Shown here: positions 9,501-15,022 of the stretch, piece after piece
How positions within the stretch are numbered: position 1 is the first letter of the stretch
Layout: each line of letters starts with the position of its first letter
Assembly: GCA_026692885.1 (NCBI GenBank)
Contig: JAPLNJ010000564.1
Span: 1 to 19,993, forward strand
Direction of reading: 5' to 3'
Length of the DNA: 19,993 nucleotides
DNA from: Planctomycetota bacterium
GTDB taxonomy: Bacteria; Planctomycetota; Planctomycetia; Pirellulales; Pirellulaceae
Made by a program: the position numbers and the translations under genes
Notes under the pieces: generated by a model
Database searches by the model: none
What the model was told of the DNA's origin: nothing
The model's input: the letters and a program-made list of their open reading frames with translations, nothing else

Positions 9501-12001
9501 AGCTTCGCAACGGAGCCACGGTCAGTAGCAGCACCACGGATCCTATACTCAGCAACAACACGGCATCGGTCACCACCACCACCACCACGCGTGCGGACCT
9601 GGAGGTGACCAAGAGTGACCTCCCGGACCCGGTCATCGCGGGGACGGACCTGACCTATACGCTGAACTTTGTCAATCATGGCCCGAATGCGGCGCAGACG
9701 GTCCTGGTCCGTGACGCCACACCAACCAACACGACCTTCGTGTCGGCCACCAGCGGAGCAGGCTGGACCATTACGGCGCCCAGCTTGGGCGGGACAGGCA
9801 ATGTGGATTTCACTAAGACTCCCGTGGCTATCGGCGAAACGGCGGTGTTCACGATCGTGGTACGGGTAGCAGCCAACACGCCGCTCAGCCCACCGCTCAG
9901 CAACACGGCCATCGCCAGCAGCGCCACCGTGGACCCGACGCCGGGCAATAATGCCTCCACCGCCACCACGACGGTCAACACCCGAGCCGACGTGTCCGTG
10001 ACCAAGACCGGTTCGCCCACGGCGTTGGCCGGGGGCAACTTCAGCTACACGGTCCTGGTGACGAATGTCGGTCCCAGTGACGCGCAGAACGTGGTCTGGA
10101 GCGACACGCTGCCCGCCGACACCAGCTTCGTATCGCAGAGCCAATCGCCGGCGACGCCGACCTTCGCCTTAACCAATACCGTCAACACGATCAACGACAC
10201 AATCGACACGCTGCCGCTCGGAGCTTCGGTTTCGTTCACCGTGACGGTCCACGTGGCTTCCAATGTGGCCAATGGTACAGTCTTGAGTAACACGGCCACC
10301 GTGTCTTCGTCGACCAGCGACACCAACCTGGCCAACAACACCTCGTCCGCTACGACCACGGTCTCTGCGAATGCGGACTTGGCGATCCAGAAAACCGGTC
10401 CGGCCACGGTCAGTCCGGGGGGCCTGATGACCTATACGCTGACGGTCACCAATAACGGCTACAGTGATGCCGCGGGGGTGTCGATCAGCGACCCGCTGCC
10501 CACCGGCACGACCTTCGTGTCGGCGCCCGATTGCACGCTGGTCGGTTCCACCGTGACCTGCGCGCCGGGCCTGCTGGCGAAGGATGCCTCGATAACTTAC
10601 ACCGTCACGGTCACGGTAGACGTCGGTGTGCCTGCGGGAACAAGCTTGGTGAACACGGCCACGGTCACCGCCACCACCCCCGACCGGGACCCGAGCAACA
10701 ACACGTCGACAAAGACCACCACGGTGACCCTGCCGGTGGATCTGGTAGTCGTTAAGTCGGCCCCCGGCACCGTGCTGGCCGGGGACCATCTGATCTATAC
10801 GCTCACGGTGCGGAACGACGGCCCGTTCGATGCGATGAACGTAACGGTCTCGGACCTGCTGCCCATCGGGACGCAGTACGTAGGGCAGAGTCAAGTGCCA
10901 GCGACGGCGGGCTTTGCCCTGGGCCACAGCGGCAGACAGATCAGCAATACAATCGCCTTGTTTCCGGCCGGCTCCGTGGTCGTGTTCCTGGTGGATGCCC
11001 GCGTGAACGCCGGCGTCGCGAACGCCACCGTCCTGAACAACACCGCGACAATCACCAGCAGCAGCCCCGAATCGAACCCGGCCAACAATACCTCGTCCGC
11101 CACGACCACGGTGGACACGTCGGCAGATCTGACGATTACCAAGACCGATGGGGTGGCGACGGTGGTCGCTGGGGATGGCGTGACGTACACCTATACGATA
11201 GTCGTGAGCAACACGGGTCCGTCCGACGCGCAAGGCGTGCAAGTCACGGATACCTGGCCGACACAGTTCACGCGCGACGTTACGACGCCCACCCAGGGCA
11301 GCATCACTCCTAGCGGCAGCAATTTCACGTGGAACGTGGGTTCCGTTTCGGCCAGCGGCAGTGCGACCTTGACGGTAAAGTACACCGTGCCGGTCGGAGC
11401 TTCTCCGGGAGCAGCGCTCAATACCGTCAGCGTGACCTCCAGCACGTTCGATCCGAATGCGGCCGACAATACGGCGACGGATACCACCACGGTCACTACG
11501 TCGGCCGACCTAGTCATTACCAAGTCTGATTCAATGACCAGTGTGGTGGCTGGTAATGGCGTGACGTACAGCTATCTGATCACCGTCAGCAACACGGGGT
11601 TCTCGAACGCCCAGGATGTGGTGGTTACAGACACTTGGCCGACGGTGTTCACCCAGGACACGCGGCGGCGACGGGGTGACCTACAGCTATCTGATCACCG
11701 TCAGCAACACGGGGTTCTCGAACGCCCAGGATGTGGTGGTTACAGACACTTGGCCGACGGTGTTCACCCAGGACACGCGGACGCCTACGCAAGGGACGGT
11801 CACGGGCGGCGACAACTTCACGTGGAACGTGGGCACCCTGCTGGCCCATGCCAACGCCACCCTGACCGTGTCCTACACGGTCCCGGCGGGAGCCACGCTA
11901 GGCGCGGCGATCAATACTGTCAGCGTGACGTCCAGCACGTTCGATCCGACTGCGGCCGACAATACGGCCACGGATACCACCACGGTCACCACTTCCGCTG
12001 A
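575..12001 (+). CDS. Giant DUF11-repeat surface protein, N-terminal fragment (frameshifted near 11665)
   Basis: The product is 3808 aa, probably a secreted or surface-attached adhesin-like protein. The Arg-rich N-terminus carries LEFLEDRCLL at residues 34-43, the LEPR-XLL leader motif of planctomycete giant exported proteins. Residues about 45-900 are divergent isopeptide/DUF11-type beta-sandwiches (for example SIQKSV-like strand starts and LSDGQRFD near residue 465). Residues about 915-1029 resemble a phage tail-fibre module. Residues 1140-1829 are a two-domain cassette present twice. From residue 1831 run DUF11 units that begin ADLxxxKT, contain YTLTVTNNGPS and end NNTATATTTV. No enzyme motif is seen. 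The frame stays natural to about residue 3697 (VFTQDTR). The last 110 or so residues (RRRRGDLQLSDH...) are out-of-frame reading across a duplicated 99-bp segment and are not DUF11. The correct reading continues in frame 3 (11661-12698) and then frame 2 again (to 15022). Start is GTG 575 or ATG 578. Confidence 0.85.
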   Translation: MMRFWQPAKSQRSPSVSSRRPTPRRQRRQRKLLLEFLEDRCLLACTAVPEVTLTGLPTSAFIGDTVDFTASFQNGSLTTTGYGPYVSLVFPATGVDGVGTPPVTTPPLDPFDGLDYVSATFLGVPLTTTILTFPGPGPTGTVNDPYGVDSTGTPLPITGKTGDKLVVFQLPFGSFTPGQPAAAIVVTAHLSNGANVPVPLTVNGRAAFQYGCTPLNDPATDPTVLSVGGTSPSSSTWSPNGAVTPTLITLNKTYLGPEDETATGPNFPRQYEISASVATGQTLTTVAITDVLPTNIVVTGVTIVNPLTGTVNPSLVFPLGPLASPANNVTLATFPSVTGTGGADAVVRVSFYVPRLDAIPDAVIPPLTGAAGTSLNQTNATAAWQPLDPRDDLAAVTAGPAEHNLLHDRSLAIQKSVARVTDVFPTGYSPDDTVEYTLNFQVSDFFAFQNVVLDDVLSDGQRFDTTFTPTLTVTEHGLTTPASSVQLANYTVNTPSGSPTTQALQFRVSNELTARQISPASPLFDTNLTGGCVPSAGTGGLAPDCTVYNAGQTTGQVKFRAVIQRNYGPDTPPTGIAVVQADHLNNGVTASGGVLNDATLLPTGSTVTDTSAASFDIVTGTITKKIYAINGNLTVPNPPVISPGDQVTYEITVTAPITRFDDAYVFDFLPLPVFYATEVLGPFIPTVSSAVPAAGTAKFGPNDTFYAFSVASLFPVVPTISSDATANSVQFAYGSFAASPPVTKVADILFTVTASSQPFADGLFITNQARVSTKNTPGEAATEDEIIQIKLATPAVSIYKGVVGYNSTGLTLGGIAFNSPAVTTPNFSGGPLNSQTQAIAIGNSNATGLDAADPVRFAIVAQNTGGSDAYNVGLGETIPAGYVAPVDAATFASTTHLTVYLGSGGAALTGQLVNATVRAASAGVLATGTFNGTDTFINAPTMLDSVPLVMGDRVLVKDQAAGAQNGIYVVADAVHGTWVRAADFAVGASITTPYAITILGGNTNKNSFYTLASSIVVNTGSSTWNLGTPAKDYFYSYDPTAKTFSVVLADNKLAESDGRTGSLNQGYDALGHPFTDGSNAAVVLYDLLLDKPPSVDAVQPLQIVTNTASLTNYAGSDNGPNFLTSPLTDPATVTVAPPQVAKTLVSTSIVSTVNRITEAVIGEKATYSVVITVPEGVTKLAQFVDTLDTGLAFVSLDSISASSALTTTVGTFAQVLANAQTALAPPGLVATFNFGTLTNSDTVNTNAETITITYTAVVLDVVGNQSGTLLNDTAAFNWTNPVGAQQVHAHAADNVTVIEPKLATTKTAEVALIPGNKIGQQSDTVKYTITIAQDPTSQTDAFDASFSDPLPKDGLNGTLILTPSFTVSDTAIVNPVTVANFQLTGANATGWTLSTTSSGTFDMLKSTPRTITITVTGTLPTYVTPGQQFTNTDTVQWTSLPGVPDPSPISQYNTASTERTGAGGVDDYRTTANDTVTVAYPSVAKTLIDTSIDNGLGSSNDRTHAVIGETAVYQVVVTVPQGTTPAANLIDTLPAGLAIVSLDSITNSDSGHLWTSISGSGDFSPVLVNARAALASPGSVVNFNLGTITNTDTNNAIPETLTFRYQVVVLNVTGNLNGVTLRNSAQAWWNNMANFSPIGQAEAITVIEPQLQTTKAVTIGGGVGNPGDPVTYTLTIQQAPGNPTDAFDVTISDHLPTASGQSLILSPIFNVTTSGSAPSVTNSNFQLTGGVTGWTLSSIGSFNFFKIETGSITITITGTLADVAPVGTLVPGQTVVNTDNLQWTSLSGSPGQISTYNTNSYERTGNPSSLPAAENNFYFSNGTASFVAKASDLRITKTDSPDPVLASGTLTYTLTVTNDGPAAAPNTVVTDTLPTNVTFVSAPGCTHSAGVVTSLPTTLNPGASVDYTITVTVNPGTPVGTVLSNVASVTSTNLDPILSNNTATANTTVTELADLQIAKTNGVTTAVPGGPLSYTIVVTNGGPSPVTGAHIADLFPSLSSVTWTAVASLGATGFTASGTGTINDTVTMPNSSTITYTVTGTVLSSATGNLINTGTVTPPPAVTDPNLTNNTATHTDTLTPQADLAVTKTDAPDPVLAGAQITYTVTVTNLGLSDAATVVLTDSVPVNTTFVSATVPSGWTRSGGVISGGIGTLTFSKDTLAALDSASFTIVVKVNPDVLAPTTVTNLATATTTTTDPVLTNNTATATTTVNAQADVAITKSGPGTIIPGQNMTYTLTATNNGPSTALTVLLTDLLPLDTTFFTVTVPGGWGSSTPAVGVTGTVTFSKVSMAAAETASFTIVVNVPAATLNGTSLINSATVTAATPDPTPTNNAATTTTTTTTQADLAVTKSGPATVLPNGDLSYTIIVTNNGPNAAQGAVVTDPVPTNTTFRSVGALPSGWAQSIPSVGGTGTVQFTNASLAAAETASFTIVVRATAIAEDGSKLTNMATVVSSTTDPVPNNNTATATTTVVHQADLAVTKTNAGTVVAGTDLTYTVTVTNNGPNHAINVAVSDPLPLNTTLVSVTLPSPLNGWSYTGTSTLLFSKSTFMDYPETASFTIVVHTNEELPIGSVLKNTATVTTTTLDPTPANNSATATTTVSTLADLAVTKTGVGTVLAGNNLTYTVTVTNNGPSHAINVAVSDSLPLNTTFVSLGALPPNWSASTPAPGGTGTITFSKSVLMDYPETATFTIVVHVNADTANATTLNNTATVTSTTADPGPGPNSATATTTVNTQVDLVITKTGPVPATVIPGNNLTYTLVVTNNGPSDAQTVTVADPIPANTTFFSVTPPSGWTRTESPLLVLGDTGTLTFAKSTAMAAGTTATFTIEVKVGGVTPDGTALENVATVDTVTTEPVKSNNTATATTTVTTQANLAVTKTGPPTIIPGDIISYTIVVTNGGPNAARNATLTDPMPAGTTLVSVTPPDISTGWSQTDLVPINGNGTLQFSKSSPMTDGETETFTIVVRADIGLANGVQLRNGATVSSSTTDPILSNNTASVTTTTTTRADLEVTKSDLPDPVIAGTDLTYTLNFVNHGPNAAQTVLVRDATPTNTTFVSATSGAGWTITAPSLGGTGNVDFTKTPVAIGETAVFTIVVRVAANTPLSPPLSNTAIASSATVDPTPGNNASTATTTVNTRADVSVTKTGSPTALAGGNFSYTVLVTNVGPSDAQNVVWSDTLPADTSFVSQSQSPATPTFALTNTVNTINDTIDTLPLGASVSFTVTVHVASNVANGTVLSNTATVSSSTSDTNLANNTSSATTTVSANADLAIQKTGPATVSPGGLMTYTLTVTNNGYSDAAGVSISDPLPTGTTFVSAPDCTLVGSTVTCAPGLLAKDASITYTVTVTVDVGVPAGTSLVNTATVTATTPDRDPSNNTSTKTTTVTLPVDLVVVKSAPGTVLAGDHLIYTLTVRNDGPFDAMNVTVSDLLPIGTQYVGQSQVPATAGFALGHSGRQISNTIALFPAGSVVVFLVDARVNAGVANATVLNNTATITSSSPESNPANNTSSATTTVDTSADLTITKTDGVATVVAGDGVTYTYTIVVSNTGPSDAQGVQVTDTWPTQFTRDVTTPTQGSITPSGSNFTWNVGSVSASGSATLTVKYTVPVGASPGAALNTVSVTSSTFDPNAADNTATDTTTVTTSADLVITKSDSMTSVVAGNGVTYSYLITVSNTGFSNAQDVVVTDTWPTVFTQDTRRRRGDLQLSDHRQQHGVLERPGCGGYRHLADGVHPGHADAYARDGHGRRQLHVERGHPAGPCQRHPDRVLHGPGGSHARRGDQYCQRDVQHVRSDCGRQYGHGYHHGHHFR
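3318..3660 (+). other. Phage tail-fibre-like module inside the giant surface protein
   Basis: This in-frame stretch reads VRAASAG..., then GDRVLVKDQ, NGIYVV, WVRAADF, NSFYTLAS and STWNLG. That order (VRxAT..., GDRVLVKDQ...NGIYxV, xRAxDxD, STxWxxx) is the one I know from phage tail-fibre and receptor-binding proteins. It sits between LTVYLGSGGAALTGQL and KDYFYSYDPTAKTFSVVLADN, which look like two halves of one planctomycete beta-sandwich domain, so it appears to be inserted into that domain. Function here is inferred only: extra ligand-binding or spacer module. Confidence 0.55.
3992..6061 (+). repeat. Tandemly duplicated two-domain cassette in the giant surface protein
   Basis: Copy 1 spans about 3992-5020 and copy 2 about 5021-6061, a period of about 1029 bp (343 codons), in frame. 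Each begins VAKTL(V/I)xTSI, continues AVIGE(K/T)A...VVVTVP, reaches LDSI and NTD, then enters a second domain beginning EP(K/Q)LxTTK, with NFQLTG, GWTLS, ITITGTL, QWTSL and YERTG-like landmarks in the same order. The copies are clearly diverged at protein level, so this is an old duplication. The domains resemble isopeptide-forming/DUF11-type surface-protein folds. Confidence 0.7.
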
Positions 12002-12698
12002 TTTGGCCGTCAGCAAGACCGGCCCGCCCACCGTTCTGGATGGGAATAATCTCAGTTACACGATCCTGGTCACAAATCTGGGGCCGAGCGATGCGCAGAA
12101 CGCCTTGCTCAGTGATGCCGTGCCCGCGAATACCACCTTCGTGTCGGCGACCTTCCCGGCCGATTGGACGCAGACCGACGCGGTGTCGGTGGGCAGCGCG
12201 GGGACGCTGACCTTCACCAATCCGTTGGTGGCCAAAGGCGCGTCCGGCAGTTTCACCGTGGTGGTGCACGTCAACGTGGGCCTGCCGATCAACACGCTGG
12301 TGACCAACATGGCCACGGTGGCGGCGACGACCAACGATTCCCAGCTAGCCAACAATACGGCGACCGTCACCACCACGGTGAACCCGCAGGCCGACTTGCA
12401 GATCACCAAGACCGGCTCGCCCAACCCGGTCCTGGCGGGCCAAGCTCTCACCTATACGATTACGGTCACCAATGCCGGGCCGAGCGCGGTCATCGGGGCC
12501 CACGTGGCCGACATCTTCCCGGCCGGCCTGAGCGGCGTGACCTGGTCCGCGACAGCCTACACCCCGGGCGCTACCAGCGCGCCGGGCAGCGGCGTCGGCA
12601 ATCTGAGCGACACGGCGAATATGCCGACGGGTGGCACTATCACCTATGTGGTCCACGCCACCGTCAATGCTGGCCTGACGGGTTCGTTGGCGAACACG
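6065..12698 (+). repeat. Array of 17 DUF11 units
   Basis: Units starting at the (A)DLxxxK motif are found at about 6065, 6431, 6818, 7214, 7604, 7997, 8384, 8780, 9188, 9593, 9986, 10373, 10736, 11123, 11504, 11997 and 12390. Spacings are 363-408 bp, all multiples of three except 11504 to 11997, which is 493 bp. Consensus landmarks are ADLxVTKTGPxTV, YTLxVTNNGPSxA, D.LPxxTTFVS, GTxTFSK, ETASFTIVV, NTATVTSTTxDPxxxNNTATATTTV. Units are Thr-rich. The pair at 7997 and 8384 is 90/96 identical in one stretch, and the units at 11123 and 11504 form a TDTWP subfamily, so the array has grown by local duplication. The last unit is cut short at the second frame break. Confidence 0.9.
11561..11780 (+). 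repeat. Direct repeat at the first frame break
   Basis: 11567-11665 and 11682-11780 are identical over 99 bp (from TACAGCTATCTGATCACC to GACACGCGG); both copies are preceded by GTGAC plus one differing base. The offset is 115 bp, which is 1 mod 3 and so moves the DUF11 reading from frame 2 to frame 3. The 16 bases just before copy 2 (11666-11681) match the equivalent bases before copy 1 at only 10 positions, although both encode G(N/D)GVT. Copy 2 therefore looks like part of a second, similar DUF11 unit and not a clean 115-bp tandem duplication. Confidence 0.9.
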
Positions 12699-12749
12699 GC
12701 AATTGGACCCTGGGTAGTCCCTGCAGCGGCTTCTTTGGCGACGACGTGA
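11661..12749 (+). CDS. Giant surface protein, middle fragment (last DUF11 units, shifted frame)
   Basis: This open frame, offset by one base from the 575 frame, picks up the DUF11 pattern exactly where the first frame loses it. It begins GGDGVTYSYLITVSNTG and passes through units starting at 11997 (ADLAVSKTGPPTVLDGNN) and 12390 (ADLQITKTGSPNPVLAGQ). DUF11 character ends at GSLANTA, about 12698. The last 16 codons (IGPWVVPAAASLATT, then stop at 12747-12749) are out of frame, because the DNA from 12698 on encodes a different domain in frame 2. There is no credible start of its own (the in-frame ATG at 11616 lies inside the other frame's coding), so this is a piece of the same broken gene and not a separate one. 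It has the same extracellular structural role as the other units. Confidence 0.7.
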   Translation, partial: RGGDGVTYSYLITVSNTGFSNAQDVVVTDTWPTVFTQDTRTPTQGTVTGGDNFTWNVGTLLAHANATLTVSYTVPAGATLGAAINTVSVTSSTFDPTAADNTATDTTTVTTSADLAVSKTGPPTVLDGNNLSYTILVTNLGPSDAQNALLSDAVPANTTFVSATFPADWTQTDAVSVGSAGTLTFTNPLVAKGASGSFTVVVHVNVGLPINTLVTNMATVAATTNDSQLANNTATVTTTVNPQADLQITKTGSPNPVLAGQALTYTITVTNAGPSAVIGAHVADIFPAGLSGVTWSATAYTPGATSAPGSGVGNLSDTANMPTGGTITYVVHATVNAGLTGSLANTAIGPWVVPAAASLATT

Positions 12750-15022
12750 TCTACACGCCTCCCGCTCCGCCCTCCGCGACAGCGACCTGGACCTTCACCA
12801 ATCTGACCCCGGGCAATTACCAAGTGTCGACCACGTGGTACTCGCCGCCGGAATTCGCGTCGAATCGGGCCACCAATGCTCCGTTTACGATCAGCGGCGG
12901 GACTCCGGCCACGGTCCCCGTGCCCGTGAATCAGCAACTGAATCCCGTCGACTACTCGCCGCATTTCAGCTATCTGGGCTCCGTATGGATGAATCTCGTT
13001 TCCACCTACAACCTGACGGGTACCACGCTGACCGTCACCTTGGGGAACCTTGCCAATGGCTACTGCCTGGGCGATGCGATTCTGATCCAGCAGCTGCCGG
13101 TGGCCTTGCCCGCCCCCCCGCCTGCCCCCTCGCCCGCGCCACTGCCCGCACTTTCCGGCGGTTACGGCGAGGCCGCGAGTCCTAAGCCCGACGTTCCCGC
13201 CGGGGCGAACGCATCGCTGGTCTCCAGTCTGATCATGGACAACCTGGATCCCGGCTACCGGACCTCTGGCAGTTGGACCAAGACGACGGGAACGGGATAC
13301 GCTGGCAGCGTGCAGAAATCCGTCGCCGCGACGTGTGGGGACAGCTTCGCCACGTGGCAGTTCGACGGCCTGTCGCCCTGGCTGGAATACCAGGTCTACG
13401 CGACGTGGACGCCGGGGGCCGATCGAGCTTCCGCGGCCACGTACCGGCTGTTCCGCGACGTTACCTCTCCGCTGAGCATGTTGAACCGCGTGCAGGTGAA
13501 TCAACAACTGGCCCCCAACGATCTTTCCCAGAGCGGCGCGGTGTGGGAGTTACTGGGCAGCATGACGCCCGATCGCGATACGCTCAGCATCCAGCTGACC
13601 AACGCTGGCAAGGGCCTGGTCGTGGCCGACGCGATGATGTTGGTGCCCGTGCTTTCCTCCGTCGATCCGCGAATGGTGATCGCCTTGGACGGCCAGCCGC
13701 TGGCGCCGGGCAGCAGTCCCGTGGATTTTGGCACGACGCTGATCGGCGAGTCGCGGCAACGGACCTTCATCGTCCGCAATCAGGGTAACTCGTCCCTGAC
13801 TCTGCATAGAAACATTGCGGTTCCGGACGGGTTCGACGCCACTTGTTTTGCTGTCGCACAACTCGAACCGGGACAATCCACCACGTTTACCATCACACAG
13901 CAGGCGGCTGCCGCGGGGGTTGCACAGGGTACCGTTTCCGTGACCAGCAATGACCCGCTCGACAATCCGTTTGTCTTCGTGGTGCGTGCGGAGGTGGTGG
14001 GTGGGCTGCAGGCAGCCACCACGCCGGCTCCTGGTACGCCGCAACCCGCGTTGCTCACGCTTTCTACGGCCCAACGCCTGGCCGCTGCGGCGATCGATCG
14101 CTGGTCACAGACCGGACTGGGGCAGGCGGCGTTCAACTCGCTGAAGGCGTTGCCGATTCAGGTGCGGGATCTGCCCGGCCAGATGCTGGCGGCGCTCGAC
14201 TCGGCAGGGCTGTCCATCGACCAGGATGCCGCGGGGCTGAACTGGTATGTGGATGTCACGCCTTGGGAGGACGGGGAGTTCGTGGCCGGCCAACCACCGG
14301 CGGGAATTGATCTGCTGACCGTGCTGCTGCACGAAATGGGACACCGGCTGACAGCGCTCGGCGGGTCTGGCGAAACTTTGCCGTTGGGGCTGGAAACGCT
14401 GCCGGAACAGACGCGGCGTCTGCCGAACGAGGCCTTCTTCACCGGCCAGAATCCGCTCAATCCGAGCGATGTGGACGGAGACGGGATGGTAGCACCGATC
14501 GACGCCCTGCTGGTGATCAACCAGATCAATGCGAACGCCGCGCCGTTGACGCGTGTCGAATCGAGCCGACGTCCGATGTATTTCGACGTGACGGGTGACA
14601 ACGTGTTGTCCCCGGCCGACGTGCTGCAAGTGGTCAACGCCATCGACCAGCGGGCTTCTGCGATGGCCGCTGGCGAAGCGCCCGACAGCCCAATTCTGGC
14701 CACACCCCGACTCGCGGCGTCCAGCCCGCTGAGTCCCCTCTCTAAGACCGACGGTTCGAACGTGACTGCGGCCCCGTCACTCGCGTCGGGCTCTATCGCG
14801 AGCGGCACCGAATTCCTGGCCACCGGGAGCATTTCCTTGCCGTCGGCGCCCAGCGGCGGCGCGCCACGCGGTGGTGCCGAACTGCCAAGCACCGCCAGAC
14901 GGCCGCGCGTCGTGGCTTCGTCAATCACCGAGGGGCCGTCGGATTGGGAGTCGGTCCTGGACTTGCTCGCCGAGGATGTCGGGGCGGCCTGGGGGCGCGG
15001 GTGGAAGAGCGGGTTGGAATGA
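12698..15022 (+). CDS. Giant surface protein, C-terminal fragment (golvesin-like x2, anchor-D, zincin-like, dockerin, tail)
   Basis: The frame is the same as at 575 and runs about 774 codons to TGA at 15020-15022. Domains, in residues from GNWT at 12698: (1) 1-133, golvesin-C/carbohydrate-binding-like (ATWTFTNLTPGNYQVSTTW), lacking its first strands; (2) a Pro/Ala linker; (3) about 171-318, a second copy, complete (DNLDPGYRTSGSW...WQFDGL); (4) about 319-436, choice-of-anchor-D/ASPM-SPD-2-Hydin-like (VDFGTTLIGESRQRTFIVRN); (5) about 450-565, a zincin-like domain with LLHEMGHRL at 14324-14350; (6) about 586-652, a dockerin with two Ca-binding loops (DVDGDGMVAPIDALLVIN, DVTGDNVLSPADVLQVVN); (7) a low-complexity linker, then the tail DWESVLDLLAEDVGAAW. 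It has no start of its own and is read here as the end of the gene that starts at 575. The open frame can be extended back to an ATG at 12164, but that part is out of frame for DUF11 coding and I do not believe it is translated. Confidence 0.75.
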   Translation, partial: GNWTLGSPCSGFFGDDVIYTPPAPPSATATWTFTNLTPGNYQVSTTWYSPPEFASNRATNAPFTISGGTPATVPVPVNQQLNPVDYSPHFSYLGSVWMNLVSTYNLTGTTLTVTLGNLANGYCLGDAILIQQLPVALPAPPPAPSPAPLPALSGGYGEAASPKPDVPAGANASLVSSLIMDNLDPGYRTSGSWTKTTGTGYAGSVQKSVAATCGDSFATWQFDGLSPWLEYQVYATWTPGADRASAATYRLFRDVTSPLSMLNRVQVNQQLAPNDLSQSGAVWELLGSMTPDRDTLSIQLTNAGKGLVVADAMMLVPVLSSVDPRMVIALDGQPLAPGSSPVDFGTTLIGESRQRTFIVRNQGNSSLTLHRNIAVPDGFDATCFAVAQLEPGQSTTFTITQQAAAAGVAQGTVSVTSNDPLDNPFVFVVRAEVVGGLQAATTPAPGTPQPALLTLSTAQRLAAAAIDRWSQTGLGQAAFNSLKALPIQVRDLPGQMLAALDSAGLSIDQDAAGLNWYVDVTPWEDGEFVAGQPPAGIDLLTVLLHEMGHRLTALGGSGETLPLGLETLPEQTRRLPNEAFFTGQNPLNPSDVDGDGMVAPIDALLVINQINANAAPLTRVESSRRPMYFDVTGDNVLSPADVLQVVNAIDQRASAMAAGEAPDSPILATPRLAASSPLSPLSKTDGSNVTAAPSLASGSIASGTEFLATGSISLPSAPSGGAPRGGAELPSTARRPRVVASSITEGPSDWESVLDLLAEDVGAAWGRGWKSGLE
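14330..14344 (+). other. HExxH zinc-site motif in a zincin-like domain
   Basis: Codons CAC GAA ATG GGA CAC encode HEMGH within DLLTVLLHEMGHRLTALGG. The surrounding pattern (IDRWSQTGL upstream, NWYVDVTPWEDGEF, then LLTVLLHEMGH) is that of the matrixin-like domains seen before dockerins in planctomycete surface proteins. In active metzincins the motif continues xxGxxH/D; here the Gly position is Thr and the third-ligand position is Gly, so catalytic activity is doubtful. Confidence 0.6.

Noticed and set aside
1580..11242. Several long minus-strand open frames (for example 1580-2323, 2612-3871, 4220-5230, 8948-10144, 10169-11242)
   Set aside because: They lie opposite the giant gene, are Arg/Gly/His-rich low-complexity translations with no domain, and arise because GC-rich repetitive coding DNA has few stops on the other strand. 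The DUF11 reading on the plus strand is unambiguous.
11567..11780. Programmed ribosomal frameshift to explain the change of frame
   Set aside because: No slippery heptamer is visible near the switch, and the repeated 99 bp would make the protein repeat itself within a domain; duplication or deletion, or assembly error, explains it better.
12164..12697. Start of the C-terminal open frame at the ATG 12164
   Set aside because: Between 12164 and 12697 this frame gives DADRRGVGGQRG-like nonsense while frame 3 encodes good DUF11; only from 12698 does it encode real domains.
6065..12698. CRISPR-like regular repeats
   Set aside because: The periodicity is 363-408 bp, in frame and protein-coding (DUF11); there are no short identical repeats with unique spacers.
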